Below are positions 14,663 to 23,294 of a DNA stretch of 64,000 nucleotides, in pieces. The stretch comes from Arthrobacter sp. NEB 688 (GTDB taxonomy: Bacteria > Actinomycetota > Actinomycetes > Actinomycetales > Dermatophilaceae). Below the pieces are notes generated by a model. The model worked only from the letters and a program-made list of their open reading frames with translations, did no database searches and was not told where the DNA came from. The position numbers and the translations under genes were made by a program. Numbering within the stretch: position 1 is the stretch's first letter; each line of letters begins with the position of its first letter. The stretch is taken from the NCBI RefSeq assembly GCF_013201035.1, contig NZ_CP053707.1, forward strand, positions 2,046,001 through 2,110,000, given 5' to 3'.

Positions 14663-15805
14663 ATGGTCGCCACGGACGCCCTCGGCCCGGCCGCCGTCGA
14701 CGACGCCGAGCTCGCGCGGATGCTCGCCGCGCACCACTCGGTCGACGGCCCGGTGACGGTGCGCGACGTCGTGGTGAGCGAGTACCCCTACGACCTCGTG
14801 GCCATCACGACGCGCTCGCGTCATCTCGTGCGCGGGACTCTCGTGACGCCGACGGGGGAGCGGCGCTTCGGGCTGTTCGTCAAGGTCGTCCAGGCCTGGG
14901 AGCGCTCGCCGCTCTTCGCGCAGGTGCCCGAGCACCTCCGGGAGGTCGCGGCGGCCGGGGTGCCCTGGCGCACCGAGCCGCTGGCCTACCGGTCGGACCT
15001 GCGGACCCGTCTGCCCGACGGCCTCACGATGCCGGCGGCGGTCGCCGTCCGCGACCTCGACGAGCTGTCCTGCGCCGTCTGGCTCGAGGAGCTCGACGTC
15101 GTCGAGGTCGCGTGGGACGAGTCGCGCTCCACGCGGGCCGCCCGGCTGCTCGGGCGGCTGTCCGGCAACCGGCACGTCGCGCCGCTCGCGGGGGTCGCCG
15201 GCGTCCGCTTCACGCTGCGCGACTACCTCGGCGGGCGGCTCGGCCACCAGGTGCTGCCGATGCTCCGCGACGACGGCGTCTGGCGCCACCCGCTGGTCGC
15301 CGAGACGTTCGACGAGGACCTGCGGGCCCGCCTGCTCGACGCGGCGGGACGGGCGAGCGCGCTCGTCGAGGAGGCGATGGCCCTCCCGCACCTGCCCGCC
15401 CACGGGGACGCCTGCCCGAACAACCTCCTCCACGTGCGGGGGGTCGAGGGCTTCGTCCTCGTCGACTACGGCTACTGGATGCCGATGCCCGCCGGCGCCG
15501 ACCTCGGCCAGCTCCTCGTCGGGGACGTGCAGCTCGGCCGCGCACCGGCCGGCGACCTCGCTGCGCGCGACGCGGCCCATCGCGCCGCCTACGTCTCCGG
15601 GCTGCGGGACGAGGGGTGCGACGTCCCCGCCGAGCTCGTGGCCCGGGGCCACGCCGTCCACCACCTCCTGCTCACCGGGCTCTCGAGCCTGCCGTGGGAG
15701 CACCTCGGCGACGAGCCGTCGCCGGCCCTCGCCGCCCTCGCGCGGGACCGCGCGGCCATCGCCCGCTTCTGTCTCGACAGGGTGGACGAGACCGCCACGG
15801 GGTGA
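14663..15805 (+). CDS. Aminoglycoside-phosphotransferase-family protein (kinase fold), substrate unknown
   Basis: A 380-residue protein. The catalytic loop is LPAHGDACPNNLL near residue 248 (H-G-D...N), followed by the metal-binding FVLVDYGYWMPMPAGADLGQL. The N-terminal part has RFGLFVKVVQAWERSPLF, where the lysine would contact ATP. The N-lobe is divergent, as in many actinobacterial APH-like proteins called phosphotransferases. The ATG at 14663 has a strong AGGAGGAGG eight bases upstream. It is divergent from marR across a palindromic operator, suggesting induction by a small molecule sensed by MarR. A resistance role is possible but nothing specific supports it. Confidence 0.7.
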   Translation: MVATDALGPAAVDDAELARMLAAHHSVDGPVTVRDVVVSEYPYDLVAITTRSRHLVRGTLVTPTGERRFGLFVKVVQAWERSPLFAQVPEHLREVAAAGVPWRTEPLAYRSDLRTRLPDGLTMPAAVAVRDLDELSCAVWLEELDVVEVAWDESRSTRAARLLGRLSGNRHVAPLAGVAGVRFTLRDYLGGRLGHQVLPMLRDDGVWRHPLVAETFDEDLRARLLDAAGRASALVEEAMALPHLPAHGDACPNNLLHVRGVEGFVLVDYGYWMPMPAGADLGQLLVGDVQLGRAPAGDLAARDAAHRAAYVSGLRDEGCDVPAELVARGHAVHHLLLTGLSSLPWEHLGDEPSPALAALARDRAAIARFCLDRVDETATG

Positions 15806-15826
15806 GGCGGGGGTGACAATGGGCCG

Positions 15827-16951
15827 GTGAGCCGACTCAACAGACTGGCCGTCGCCGCCGGGGCCGCGAGCGCCCTCGGGGCCCTCGCCGCCGCGGGGCG
15901 CGGGGTGGGCGCCGCGATGGGCGCCCGACCCGACGGGGTGCGCCTGGAGCGGATGCGGCGCTCGCCGCACTACCGCGCCGGGGCCTTCCACAACCGCCGC
16001 CGCGGCACGGCCTCGGTGCCGACGAGCCAGCGCGACGTGATGGAGCGCTACCGCGCCAACGCCGAGACGCGGCGGCCGGCCGGCCCCATCCCCGTCGTCA
16101 GCGCCCACCGCGAGCCGGCGACGGAGGGCCTGCACGTCACGTGGTTCGGCCACGCGAGCGCGCTCGTCGAGCTCGACGGCGTGCGGCTGCTCCTGGACCC
16201 GGTGTGGAGCGAGCGCTGCTCGCCGAGCCAGCACGTCGGGCCGCGCCGCCTCCACGCGACGCCCGTGCCCCTCGAGGCCCTCGGCCGCGTCGACGCGGTC
16301 GTCATCTCGCACGACCACTACGACCACCTCGACATGGCGAGCATCCAGACGCTGGCCGAGGGCACGGACGCGGTGTTCGTCGTCCCGCTCGGCATCGGGG
16401 CGCACCTCGACGTGTGGGGCGTGCCGGGCTCGCGCGTCGTCGAGTGCGACTGGGGCGAGGGCCACGACGTCGCCGGCGTGCGGGTGACCGCCGTCGAGTC
16501 GCAGCACTTCTCCGGGCGCGGCCTGCGCCGCGACGGCACCCTCTGGGCGTCGTGGGTGATCGCCGGTGCCGGCGGGCGCGTCTTCTTCAGCGGCGACACC
16601 GGCTACTTCGACGGCTACGCCGGCATCGGCGCCGAGCACGGGCCGTTCGACGTCTCGCTCATGGCCGTCGGGGCCTACGACGCCGCGTGGCGCGACATCC
16701 ACCTCGACCCGGAGGAGGCCGTGCGCGCGACCGCCGAGCTCGGCGGGGGCCTGCTGCTGCCCATCCACTGGTGCACCTTCGTCCTCGCGCCCCACCCGTG
16801 GGCCGAGCCGGTCGAGCGGCTCCTCGTCGCCGCCGCGACCGAGGGCGTGCAGGTCGCGGTGCCTCGTGTCGGCGACCGCGTCGACGTCTCCGACCCGCCC
16901 GGGCTCGACCCGTGGTGGGAGGCCGCGGCCGCGCTGGCCGCGCGCGCCTGA
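15827..16951 (+). CDS. Metallo-beta-lactamase-fold hydrolase, NAPE-PLD/UlaG-like
   Basis: A 374-residue protein starting at GTG. The N-terminus (residues 5-35) is hydrophobic and alanine rich and could be a membrane anchor. The lactamase fold begins at VTWFGHASALVELDG (about residue 106). Metal ligands are in VVISHDHYDHLD (H-x-H-x-D-H), near VESQHFSG, in FFSGDTGYFDG (D), and in LLLPIHWCTFVLA (H). LHATPVPLEALGRVD is typical of the group that includes N-acyl-phosphatidylethanolamine phospholipase D. The bacterial substrates are mostly unknown. GACAAT lies six bases before the start codon, so the mRNA may be leaderless. It follows the APH gene on the same strand. Confidence 0.8.
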   Translation: MSRLNRLAVAAGAASALGALAAAGRGVGAAMGARPDGVRLERMRRSPHYRAGAFHNRRRGTASVPTSQRDVMERYRANAETRRPAGPIPVVSAHREPATEGLHVTWFGHASALVELDGVRLLLDPVWSERCSPSQHVGPRRLHATPVPLEALGRVDAVVISHDHYDHLDMASIQTLAEGTDAVFVVPLGIGAHLDVWGVPGSRVVECDWGEGHDVAGVRVTAVESQHFSGRGLRRDGTLWASWVIAGAGGRVFFSGDTGYFDGYAGIGAEHGPFDVSLMAVGAYDAAWRDIHLDPEEAVRATAELGGGLLLPIHWCTFVLAPHPWAEPVERLLVAAATEGVQVAVPRVGDRVDVSDPPGLDPWWEAAAALAARA

Positions 16952-17028
16952 GCCGCGTGTCGCGTCCGGCGCCGCCACGATGTGGACGGGTGCTGGCCGG
17001 CCGCGCGGACGCGTGCCACGCTGGGCCC

Positions 17029-17073
17029 GTGACGTTCCGTGACGCGGCCACCACCGCGATCATCATCGTGTAG
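17029..17073 (+). CDS. Leader peptide of the cimA attenuator
   Basis: Fourteen codons starting at GTG: MTFRDAATTAIIIV, then TAG. The T-T-A-I-I-I-V ending gives a run of Thr, Ile and Val codons, as in the classical ilv/thr leaders. CACGCT lies six bases before the GTG, so the peptide probably starts at the mRNA 5-prime end. Two hairpins follow (17073-17100 and 17101-17128), the second with a T tract. cimA, which feeds isoleucine synthesis, lies downstream. The interval 16952-17305 has no other convincing gene. Confidence 0.8.
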   Translation: MTFRDAATTAIIIV

Positions 17074-17100
17074 CGCGACGAGAGCACTTCCTCGTCGCGC
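17073..17100 (+). promoter_or_regulatory. First hairpin of the cimA attenuator
   Basis: GCGCGACGAG (17073-17082) pairs perfectly with CTCGTCGCGC (17091-17100) around an 8-base loop. The stem begins at the last base of the leader stop codon. In attenuation, ribosome position on the Ile/Val codons would decide whether this stem or an alternative pairing with the terminator forms. Confidence 0.6.
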
Positions 17101-17128
17101 AGACCTCCCGCACCCCGGGAGGTCTTTT
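17101..17128 (+). terminator. Intrinsic terminator of the cimA attenuator
   Basis: AGACCTCCC (17101-17109) and GGGAGGTCT (17117-17125) form a 9-bp stem with a 7-base loop, followed by TTTTCGTT. It is one of the few U-tailed hairpins in the window and directly follows the leader's first stem, so it is the regulated terminator. Confidence 0.75.
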
Positions 17129-17250
17129 CGTTGGGAGGGACGTCACCGCGAGGGGGCGGACCGCCGGACGGGAGACGGTCGACCGCCCACCCCCGCGGGC
17201 GACCGGGCGCAGGCGAGGCGATGATGGAGCACGAAGCAGCACGCGTCGAC

Positions 17251-17274
17251 GCCCCGGCCCGCACGGGCCGGGGC
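17251..17274 (+). other. Strong hairpin between attenuator and cimA
   Basis: GCCCCGGCCC (17251-17260) and GGGCCGGGGC (17265-17274) form a perfect 10-bp G/C stem with a 4-base loop, 31 bases before the cimA ATG. No U run follows. It would sit in the cimA 5-prime untranslated region and may stabilise or further regulate the mRNA. Confidence 0.4.
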
Positions 17275-17305
17275 ACGGGCGCCGGGTGACCGGCCTGAAC
17301 CGCGG

Positions 17306-18907
17306 ATGGATCCGATGACCGACCTGCACGTGTACGACACGACCCTGCGTGACGGGGCGCAGCAGGAGGGGCTCAACCTCTCCGTCGCCGACAAGATGGC
17401 GATCGCCGCGCACCTCGACGAGCTGGGGGTCGGCTACATCGAGGGCGGCTGGCCGGGGGCGAACCCCAAGGACACCGAGTTCTTCGCGCGGGCCGCCCGC
17501 GACCTGCGGCTGCGGCACGCGACCCTCGCCGCCTTCGGCGCGACCCGGCGGGCCGGCGGCCGCGCCGACACCGACCCGCTCGTCCGGGCGCTCCTCGACA
17601 GCCAGGCGCAGGTCGTCACGCTCGTCGCGAAGTCGCACACCGGGCACGTCGAGCGCGCCCTGCGCACGACGCTCGCCGAGAACCTCGAGATGGTCCGCGA
17701 CACCGTCGGCTTCCTCGTGGGGGAGGGGCGTCGGGTCTTCCTCGACGCCGAGCACTTCTTCGACGGCTACCGCACCGACCGCGACTACGCGCTCGAGGTC
17801 GTCCGGGCCGCGATGGAGTCCGGCGCCGAGGTGGCGGCCCTGTGCGACACCAACGGCGGGCTGCTGCCGGGCGAGGTCGGCGGCATCGTCGACGACGTCG
17901 TCCGCACGACCGGCGCCCGCGTCGGCATCCACTGCCACAACGACACCGGGTGCGCGGTGGCCAACTCGATGGCCGCCGTCGACGCCGGCGCCACCCACGT
18001 CCAGGGCACGGTCAACGGCTACGGGGAGCGCACCGGCAACGCCGACCTCCTGACCGTCGTCGCCAACCTCCAGCTCAAGCAGGGCCGCGAGCTCCTCGAG
18101 CCGCACCGGCTGCAGGAGGCCACCCGCATCGCGCACGCCATCGCCGAGGTCACCAACGTGCCGGCGTACTCGCGCCAGCCGTACGTCGGCTCGAGCGCGT
18201 TCGCGCACAAGGCGGGCCTGCACGCCAGCGCCATCAAGGTCGACCCCGACCTCTACCAGCACCTCGACCCCAAGCACGTGGGCAACGACATGCGGATGCT
18301 GGTGTCCGACATGGCCGGCCGCGCCTCCATCGAGCTGAAGTCGCGCGAGCTCGGGTTCGACCTCGACGCCGCCGACGAGACCGACGCCGCGACGCTGCGC
18401 CGGGTGCTCGCCGCCGTCAAGGAGAAGGAGCTGCGCGGGTACACCTTCGACGCCGCCGACGCGAGCTTCGAGCTTCTGCTGCGCCGCGAGGTCGACGGCG
18501 GCCTCCCGGCCTACTTCGAGACCGAGTCCTGGCGCGTCATCACCGACGCGCGCGGCGACGAGGACGCGCTGTCCGAGGCGACGGTCAAGGTGCGCGCGGC
18601 CGGGCAGCGGCACGTCGAGACCGGCGAGGGCAACGGCCCGGTCAACGCGCTCGACCACGCCCTGCGCGCCGCGCTCGCGACCACCTACCCGGAGCTCGCC
18701 GACCTCGAGCTCATCGACTACAAGGTGCGCATCCTCGACGCCGCCCACGGCACCGACGCCGTGACGCGGGTGCTCATCGAGACCTCCGACGGCACGACGT
18801 CGTGGACGACGATCGGGGTCGCCGCGAACATCCTCGAGGCGAGCTGGGACGCGCTCGTCGAGTCGGTCACCTACGGGCTGGTCCGCGCGCAGGTCGCCCC
18901 GCGCTGA
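17306..18907 (+). CDS. cimA: (R)-citramalate synthase
   Basis: A 533-residue member of the isopropylmalate/citramalate/homocitrate synthase family. It makes citramalate from pyruvate and acetyl-CoA, opening a threonine-independent route to isoleucine. The TIM barrel starts with VYDTTLRDGAQQEGLNLSVA (residues 9-28). Metal and substrate residues are visible in VALCDTNGGLLP, VGIHCHNDTGCAVANS and GTVNGYGERTGNADL. The C-terminal LeuA-type allosteric domain (about 400-530, with AESWR-like TESWRVITDA and WTTIGVAANILEASW) is present. The long TIM-barrel/regulatory form and the YVGSSAFAHKAGLH linker fit the CimA subgroup. The Ile-rich leader upstream supports this over LeuA. ATG 17306 or 17315 could be used. 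Confidence 0.88.
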   Translation: MDPMTDLHVYDTTLRDGAQQEGLNLSVADKMAIAAHLDELGVGYIEGGWPGANPKDTEFFARAARDLRLRHATLAAFGATRRAGGRADTDPLVRALLDSQAQVVTLVAKSHTGHVERALRTTLAENLEMVRDTVGFLVGEGRRVFLDAEHFFDGYRTDRDYALEVVRAAMESGAEVAALCDTNGGLLPGEVGGIVDDVVRTTGARVGIHCHNDTGCAVANSMAAVDAGATHVQGTVNGYGERTGNADLLTVVANLQLKQGRELLEPHRLQEATRIAHAIAEVTNVPAYSRQPYVGSSAFAHKAGLHASAIKVDPDLYQHLDPKHVGNDMRMLVSDMAGRASIELKSRELGFDLDAADETDAATLRRVLAAVKEKELRGYTFDAADASFELLLRREVDGGLPAYFETESWRVITDARGDEDALSEATVKVRAAGQRHVETGEGNGPVNALDHALRAALATTYPELADLELIDYKVRILDAAHGTDAVTRVLIETSDGTTSWTTIGVAANILEASWDALVESVTYGLVRAQVAPR

Positions 18908-18917
18908 GACCGGCGCG

Positions 18918-18938
18918 CGCCGCCGTCAGGTGGCGGCG
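18918..18938. terminator. Hairpin between convergent cimA and sugC
   Basis: CGCCGCC (18918-18924) and GGCGGCG (18932-18938) form a 7-bp stem with a 7-base loop. The sugC stop codon lies in the loop. Eleven bases separate it from the cimA stop, so it can serve both transcripts. Confidence 0.45.
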
Positions 18939-20110
18939 TGCTCGCCGACGCCGGCGGTGAGGTTGCGGCCGCTGCCGACGTCGAAGACGTGCATCTTCGA
19001 GGTGTCGACCCACAGCTCGGCCCGCTCGCCGGCCCGTACGCGCGCGGCGGCGTCGAGGCGTGCCGTCACCGTCGTGCCCTCACCGACCATGTCCTGGCCG
19101 GTGTCCTTCGCGAGGTCCTCGAGGTCGCCGGAGGTCACCTGCTCGCCCTGGACGGTGAAGTAGGCGTAGACGTCCGAGCCCATCGACTCGACGAGGTCGA
19201 CCGGCACCGTGACGGTCGCGCCCGGCTTGTCGCCGACGAGCGAGGCGTCCTCGAAGTGCTCGGGACGCAGGCCGATGAGCACCTGCCTGCTCGTCGACTC
19301 CTGCACCGCCCGCCGCACGGGGTCCGGGACGGTGAGGTGGCCCAGGCCGGTCTGCAGCCGGTCGCCCTCGATCGTCGCCGGGAGGAAGTTCATCGACGGG
19401 CTGCCGATGAAGCCACCGACGAAGAGGTTGGTCGGGTGCTCGTAGAGCTCGGTGGGGGAGCCGACCTGCTGGACGATGCCGCCGCGCATGACGACGACCC
19501 GGTCGCCGAGGGTCATCGCCTCGGTCTGGTCGTGCGTCACGTAGACGGTCGTCGTCGCGAGGGCCTTCTGGATGCGCGAGACCTGCGTGCGCATCTGCAC
19601 CCGCAGCTTGGCGTCGAGGTTGGAGAGCGGCTCGTCCATGAGGAAGGCCTTGGGGCTGCGGACGATCGCGCGGCCCATCGCGACGCGCTGGCGCTGCCCG
19701 CCGGAGAGGTTGGCCGGCTTGCGGTCGAGGTGTCCGGTCAGCTCGAGCATCTCGGCGGCCTCGCCGACCTTCTGGTCGATCGTCTTCTGGTCGACCTTCG
19801 CGAGGACCAGGGGGAAGGCCATGTTCTCGGCGACGGTCATGTGCGGGTAGAGCGCGTAGGACTGGAAGACCATCGCGATGTCGCGGTCCTTCGGCGCCTT
19901 GTCGTTGACGACCTGGCCGTCGATCCGCAGCTCGCCCTGGGTGATGTCCTCCAGGCCGGCGATCATGTTGAGGGTCGTGGACTTCCCGCAGCCCGAGGGC
20001 CCGACGAGGATGATGAACTCCCCGTCGCGGATCTCGAGGTTGAGGTCGTCGACGGCGAGGGCCCCGTCCGGGTACCGCTTGACGACGTGGTCGAGGACGA
20101 TCTCTGCCAT
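18926..20110 (-). CDS. sugC: Trehalose-type ABC transporter, ATP-binding subunit
   Basis: A 394-residue ABC ATPase of the MalK/UgpC type. It has Walker A GPSGCGKST (residues 37-45), Q-loop VFQSYALYPHMTV, signature LSGGQRQRVAMGRAI, Walker B AFLMDEPLSNLDA and switch VYVTHDQTEAM, then a C-terminal OB-type regulatory domain after residue 240 (GFIGSPSMNFLPA). The sequence, starting MAEIVLDHV and containing NMIAGLEDI and KAPKDRDIAM, is close to mycobacterial SugC as I remember it. It powers sugar import by SugA-SugB. The ATG at 20110 is chosen because upstream codons would run into the sugB region. It is the last gene of lpqY-sugA-sugB-sugC, the same order as in mycobacteria. Confidence 0.9.
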   Translation of the reverse strand: MAEIVLDHVVKRYPDGALAVDDLNLEIRDGEFIILVGPSGCGKSTTLNMIAGLEDITQGELRIDGQVVNDKAPKDRDIAMVFQSYALYPHMTVAENMAFPLVLAKVDQKTIDQKVGEAAEMLELTGHLDRKPANLSGGQRQRVAMGRAIVRSPKAFLMDEPLSNLDAKLRVQMRTQVSRIQKALATTTVYVTHDQTEAMTLGDRVVVMRGGIVQQVGSPTELYEHPTNLFVGGFIGSPSMNFLPATIEGDRLQTGLGHLTVPDPVRRAVQESTSRQVLIGLRPEHFEDASLVGDKPGATVTVPVDLVESMGSDVYAYFTVQGEQVTSGDLEDLAKDTGQDMVGEGTTVTARLDAAARVRAGERAELWVDTSKMHVFDVGSGRNLTAGVGEHAAT

Positions 20111-20142
20111 GGGGTGCTCCTTCGTGGTCCGGGTCGCGGGCG

Positions 20143-20982
20143 TCAGCCCTTGACCGCTCCCGAGGTGAGGCCGGCGACGATCCGCCGCTGGAAGAACAGG
20201 ACGAACAGGACGATCGGGATGGTGATGACGACGGCGGCGGCCGCGATGGCCGCGGTGGGCTTCTCGAAGGTCGTCGCGCCGGTGAAGTACGACATCGCGG
20301 CGGGCACCGTGCGCGCCGAGTTCGTCGAGGTGAGCGAGATCGCGAAGAGGAAGTCGTTCCAGCAGGCGATGAAGACGAGGATCGCCGTCGTGAAGACCCC
20401 CGGGAGGGCGAGCGGGGCGATGACCCGCCGGAAGGCCTGGTAGGGCGTCGCACCGTCCATCTGGGCGGCCTTCTCGAGCTCCCACGGGATCTCGCGGAAG
20501 AACGCCGAGAGGGTGTAGATGCCCAGCGGCAGCGCGAAGGTGATGTACGGGAGGATCAGCCCGGGCCAGGTGTCGAAGATGCCGATCGCCGTCTCGATCT
20601 TGAACAGCGGTGTCACGAGGGCGATCTGGGGGAACATCGAGATGAGCAGCGAGGTCGCGACGATGGCCCGCTTGCCGGGGAAGTCCAGCCGCGCGATCGC
20701 GTAGGCCGCCATCGTCGCCAGCGTCAGCGCGATGCCGGTGGCGATGAGGCAGATGCCGATCGAGTTGACCAGCGCCCGGATGAAGTCGCTGTTCTGGAAG
20801 ATGTCCTTGTAGGCGGTGGTGTCCGGGTTGAGCGGCAGGAACTTCCCGTCGTTGAGGGTGTCGCCGCCCTTGAGGGACAGCGAGATGATCCAGACGATCG
20901 GGACGAACGCGTAGACGAGGACGATCGCGTTGGCGACGCTCCAGCCGATGCGCCGCTGGGGGGTGATGGGGACTGCAGTCAT
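20143..20982 (-). CDS. sugB: Trehalose-type ABC transporter, permease subunit B
   Basis: A 279-residue permease with about six membrane segments (first at residues 14-37). The EAA loop that docks on the ATPase is [20 protein letters not shown] (E-A-A-x3-G-x9-P type). [20 protein letters not shown] and the C-terminal [16 protein letters not shown] are near-identical in memory to mycobacterial SugB. Together with SugA it forms the membrane channel. Its ATG overlaps the sugA stop by four bases, showing coupling. sugC follows after 32 bases. Confidence 0.9.
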   Translation of the reverse strand: MTAVPITPQRRIGWSVANAIVLVYAFVPIVWIISLSLKGGDTLNDGKFLPLNPDTTAYKDIFQNSDFIRALVNSIGICLIATGIALTLATMAAYAIARLDFPGKRAIVATSLLISMFPQIALVTPLFKIETAIGIFDTWPGLILPYITFALPLGIYTLSAFFREIPWELEKAAQMDGATPYQAFRRVIAPLALPGVFTTAILVFIACWNDFLFAISLTSTNSARTVPAAMSYFTGATTFEKPTAAIAAAAVVITIPIVLFVLFFQRRIVAGLTSGAVKG

Positions 20983-21917
20983 CGGGACCCGCTCCCTCCC
21001 GGGGCCGCGGCCCCGAACAGCTTGACGAACAAGAAGGCGATGATCGCGGTGGTGATGAAGATGAGCACCGCCATCGTCGACCCGATGCCGAGGTTGAGCC
21101 CGCGGATCAGGTTGTTGTAGGCCACCATCGACACCGACGAGGTGTCGTTGCTGCCCCCCGTCAGCACGAAGATGTTGTCGAAGACGCGGAAGGCGTCGAG
21201 CGTGCGGAAGAGCAGCGCGACGAGGATCGACGGCTTGATGAGCGGCACCGTGACGCGCCAGAAGCGCTGCCACGCGCTGGCCCCGTCCATCGACGCCGCC
21301 TTGAGGAGGTCCTCGGGCACGAGCGCGAGACCGGCCATGAGGAGCAGCGCCATGAACGGCACCGTCTTCCAGACCTCGGCGAGGATGATGATCCAGATCG
21401 AGGGCCACTTGTCGGTCAGCGGCGCCGAGTCGCCGGCGAGCCAGCCGATGCCCTGCGTCCACGCGAAGCGCCACGAGAACGCGGCGACGACGGTGACGAT
21501 GGCGTACGGCACGAGGGCCGAGGTGCGCACGAGCCCGCGGCCGACGAGCGTGCGGTGCATGACGAGGGCGAGCAGCATCCCGAGGACCAGCTCGGCCGCG
21601 GCGCCGATGACGGTGATGAACATCGTGATGCCGAAGGACTGCCACCAGATCGGGCTCGTGAGCACGGTCGCGTAGTTCGACAGGCCGACGAACTCGTTGG
21701 CGTCCGGCCGGCGCAGGTCGGCCTTGAAGAACGACAGGTAGATCGCGTAGGCGATCGGGTAGGCCGCGACGGCGAGCATGACGAGCACGGCCGGGGCGCA
21801 GAGGAGCAGGCCGAGGCGCTGCTCGGCGCGGCGCCCCTCGCTGGCGCGCTTGCGGGCGATGACCAGCCCCTCGTCGGGCTCGGGCGCGGCGACCGCCGGC
21901 GGCGTCTGCGTGGTCAC
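20979..21917 (-). CDS. sugA: Trehalose-type ABC transporter, permease subunit A
   Basis: A 312-residue permease starting at GTG. A charged cytoplasmic N-terminus of about 40 residues ([10 protein letters not shown]) precedes six membrane segments; the first is [20 protein letters not shown]. The EAA loop is [20 protein letters not shown] near residue 210. It belongs to the MalF-type permeases. It overlaps lpqY upstream and sugB downstream by four bases each, so the three are translationally coupled. Assigned SugA by gene order and by its strongly SugB/SugC/LpqY-like partners. Confidence 0.88.
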   Translation of the reverse strand: MTTQTPPAVAAPEPDEGLVIARKRASEGRRAEQRLGLLLCAPAVLVMLAVAAYPIAYAIYLSFFKADLRRPDANEFVGLSNYATVLTSPIWWQSFGITMFITVIGAAAELVLGMLLALVMHRTLVGRGLVRTSALVPYAIVTVVAAFSWRFAWTQGIGWLAGDSAPLTDKWPSIWIIILAEVWKTVPFMALLLMAGLALVPEDLLKAASMDGASAWQRFWRVTVPLIKPSILVALLFRTLDAFRVFDNIFVLTGGSNDTSSVSMVAYNNLIRGLNLGIGSTMAVLIFITTAIIAFLFVKLFGAAAPGGSGSR

Positions 21918-23167
21918 GGGAGGATCCCCTTGCCGTCGATGGCGTCCTGGATCTCGGTGCGCAGCGTGTCGGCCGTGCGTTGCGGGTCGATCTGCGACGG
22001 CGGCGACAACGTCGACGACACGATCGTCGAGATGTTCTGGTAGAGAGGCGTCTTCGGCCGCGGGACGGCCGTCTCGAGCTCGGCGAGGATGTCCTCGTAC
22101 ATCGGGTAGGCCTCCTGGAACTTCGGGTCGTCGAAGACCTCCTGCAGCACCGGGACGTTGCCGGCGTCGAGGGCGCCGTTGAGCTCGGCCTCCGGGTTGC
22201 GCAGGCACATCGCCGCGTCGAAGGCGAGGTCCGGGTGCGTGCTGTAGGTGCTGATGGCGTAGTTCATCCCGCCGAGCGTGGCGCGGGCGGGCTCGCCCTC
22301 CTTGAACTGGGGGAGCTTGGTCCACCCGAGGTCGTCGGCGACCTCGGGGTTCGCCTCGCGCATCGCGGAGAGCATGTACGGCCAGTTCATCGCGAAGGCC
22401 GCCTGCCCGTTCTGCATCTGGGCGAAGACCTCCGGCTCCTGGCTGTTGGAGAGCGAGGCGCTCGCAAGGCCGTCGGTGGCGAGGCTCTTGAGGATGGTCA
22501 GCGCCTCGACCGTGCGCTCGTCGACGGTCGGCTTCGTGCTCTCCTCGTCGACGAGGGTGCCGCCGAGCGAGGAGAGGATCGTGTTGAAGCCCACGACGTA
22601 GCCCTCGTACTGCGCGGCGGTGAGGCCGATGACGTAGGGCTTGTCCTCCGTCTTCAGCTGCTGCGCCCGGTCGAGCACCTGCTGCCACGTCGTCGGCGGG
22701 TCGGGCACGAGCGACTTGCGGTACCAGAGCAGCTGGACGTTGGTCGTCCGCGGGATGCCGTAGAGCTTGTCCTTCCACGTCGCGGTGTCGACCGGCTGCT
22801 GGAGCACGCCGTCGGTGGCGGCCTTCGCCTGCTCACCCGTCAGCTCGCGGATCCAGCCCGCCTCGGCGAACTCGGCCGTCCACGTGACGTCCATCCCGAG
22901 CACGTCCATCCCGTCGTCGCGGGCCGCGAGCCGGCGGACGAACTGCTCGCGCTGGCTGTCGGCGTCGCTGGGGATGAGGTTGGGCTGGATGACGTAGCGA
23001 CCCTGGGCGGCGGTGTTGCAGGCGTCGAGGATCTTGGTCCACCCCGCGTCCGAGGTGCTGCCGTAGACGTTGATGACGGGGGTGCCGCCCTCCCCGTCGC
23101 TGCAGGCGGCGAGCGCCGCCACCGAGACCGCGACCACCCCCAGCCCCGTGAGTCGTCGCAGTCGCAT
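21914..23167 (-). CDS. lpqY: Sugar-binding lipoprotein of the trehalose-type importer
   Basis: A 417-residue extracellular solute-binding lipoprotein. The signal peptide starts MRLRR, continues with a hydrophobic core and ends in the lipobox LAAC, with lipidated C22. The mature domain is the two-lobed family 1 fold. Sequences such as [37 protein letters not shown] and the C-terminal [16 protein letters not shown] resemble mycobacterial LpqY, which captures trehalose released during cell-wall synthesis. First gene of the transporter operon. A Crp/GlxR-like palindrome lies 36 bases upstream of the ATG, and GGAGGGAG provides the ribosome binding site. Whether the sugar is trehalose in this organism is inference. 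Confidence 0.88.
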   Translation of the reverse strand: MRLRRLTGLGVVAVSVAALAACSDGEGGTPVINVYGSTSDAGWTKILDACNTAAQGRYVIQPNLIPSDADSQREQFVRRLAARDDGMDVLGMDVTWTAEFAEAGWIRELTGEQAKAATDGVLQQPVDTATWKDKLYGIPRTTNVQLLWYRKSLVPDPPTTWQQVLDRAQQLKTEDKPYVIGLTAAQYEGYVVGFNTILSSLGGTLVDEESTKPTVDERTVEALTILKSLATDGLASASLSNSQEPEVFAQMQNGQAAFAMNWPYMLSAMREANPEVADDLGWTKLPQFKEGEPARATLGGMNYAISTYSTHPDLAFDAAMCLRNPEAELNGALDAGNVPVLQEVFDDPKFQEAYPMYEDILAELETAVPRPKTPLYQNISTIVSSTLSPPSQIDPQRTADTLRTEIQDAIDGKGILP

Positions 23168-23202
23168 CGGCCCGTCTCCCTCCGTTGGGTGCCGTGACCG
23201 AC

Positions 23203-23218
23203 GGTGACCTGGGTCACA
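23203..23218. promoter_or_regulatory. Crp/GlxR-like binding site before lpqY
   Basis: On the minus strand the 16 bases read TGTGA-CCCAGG-TCACC, matching the Crp/GlxR consensus TGTGA-N6-TCACA at nine of ten defined positions. The inner GTGACC/GGTCAC is a perfect dyad. It lies 36-51 bases before the lpqY start, in the expected promoter. It suggests cAMP-dependent carbon control of sugar uptake. Confidence 0.55.
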
Positions 23219-23294
23219 GCCGGTCTGGCGACCCTAGGTGCCGGGGGCGCCCAGCACAACAGGAGGGAGGAGTCCGTGTCGCGGTCGTGACCTG

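Noticed and set aside
17221-17289. A 22-codon frame (MMEHEAARVDAP...) between the attenuator and cimA
   Set aside because: No ribosome site and no amino acid bias. It runs through the 17251-17274 hairpin and looks like chance.
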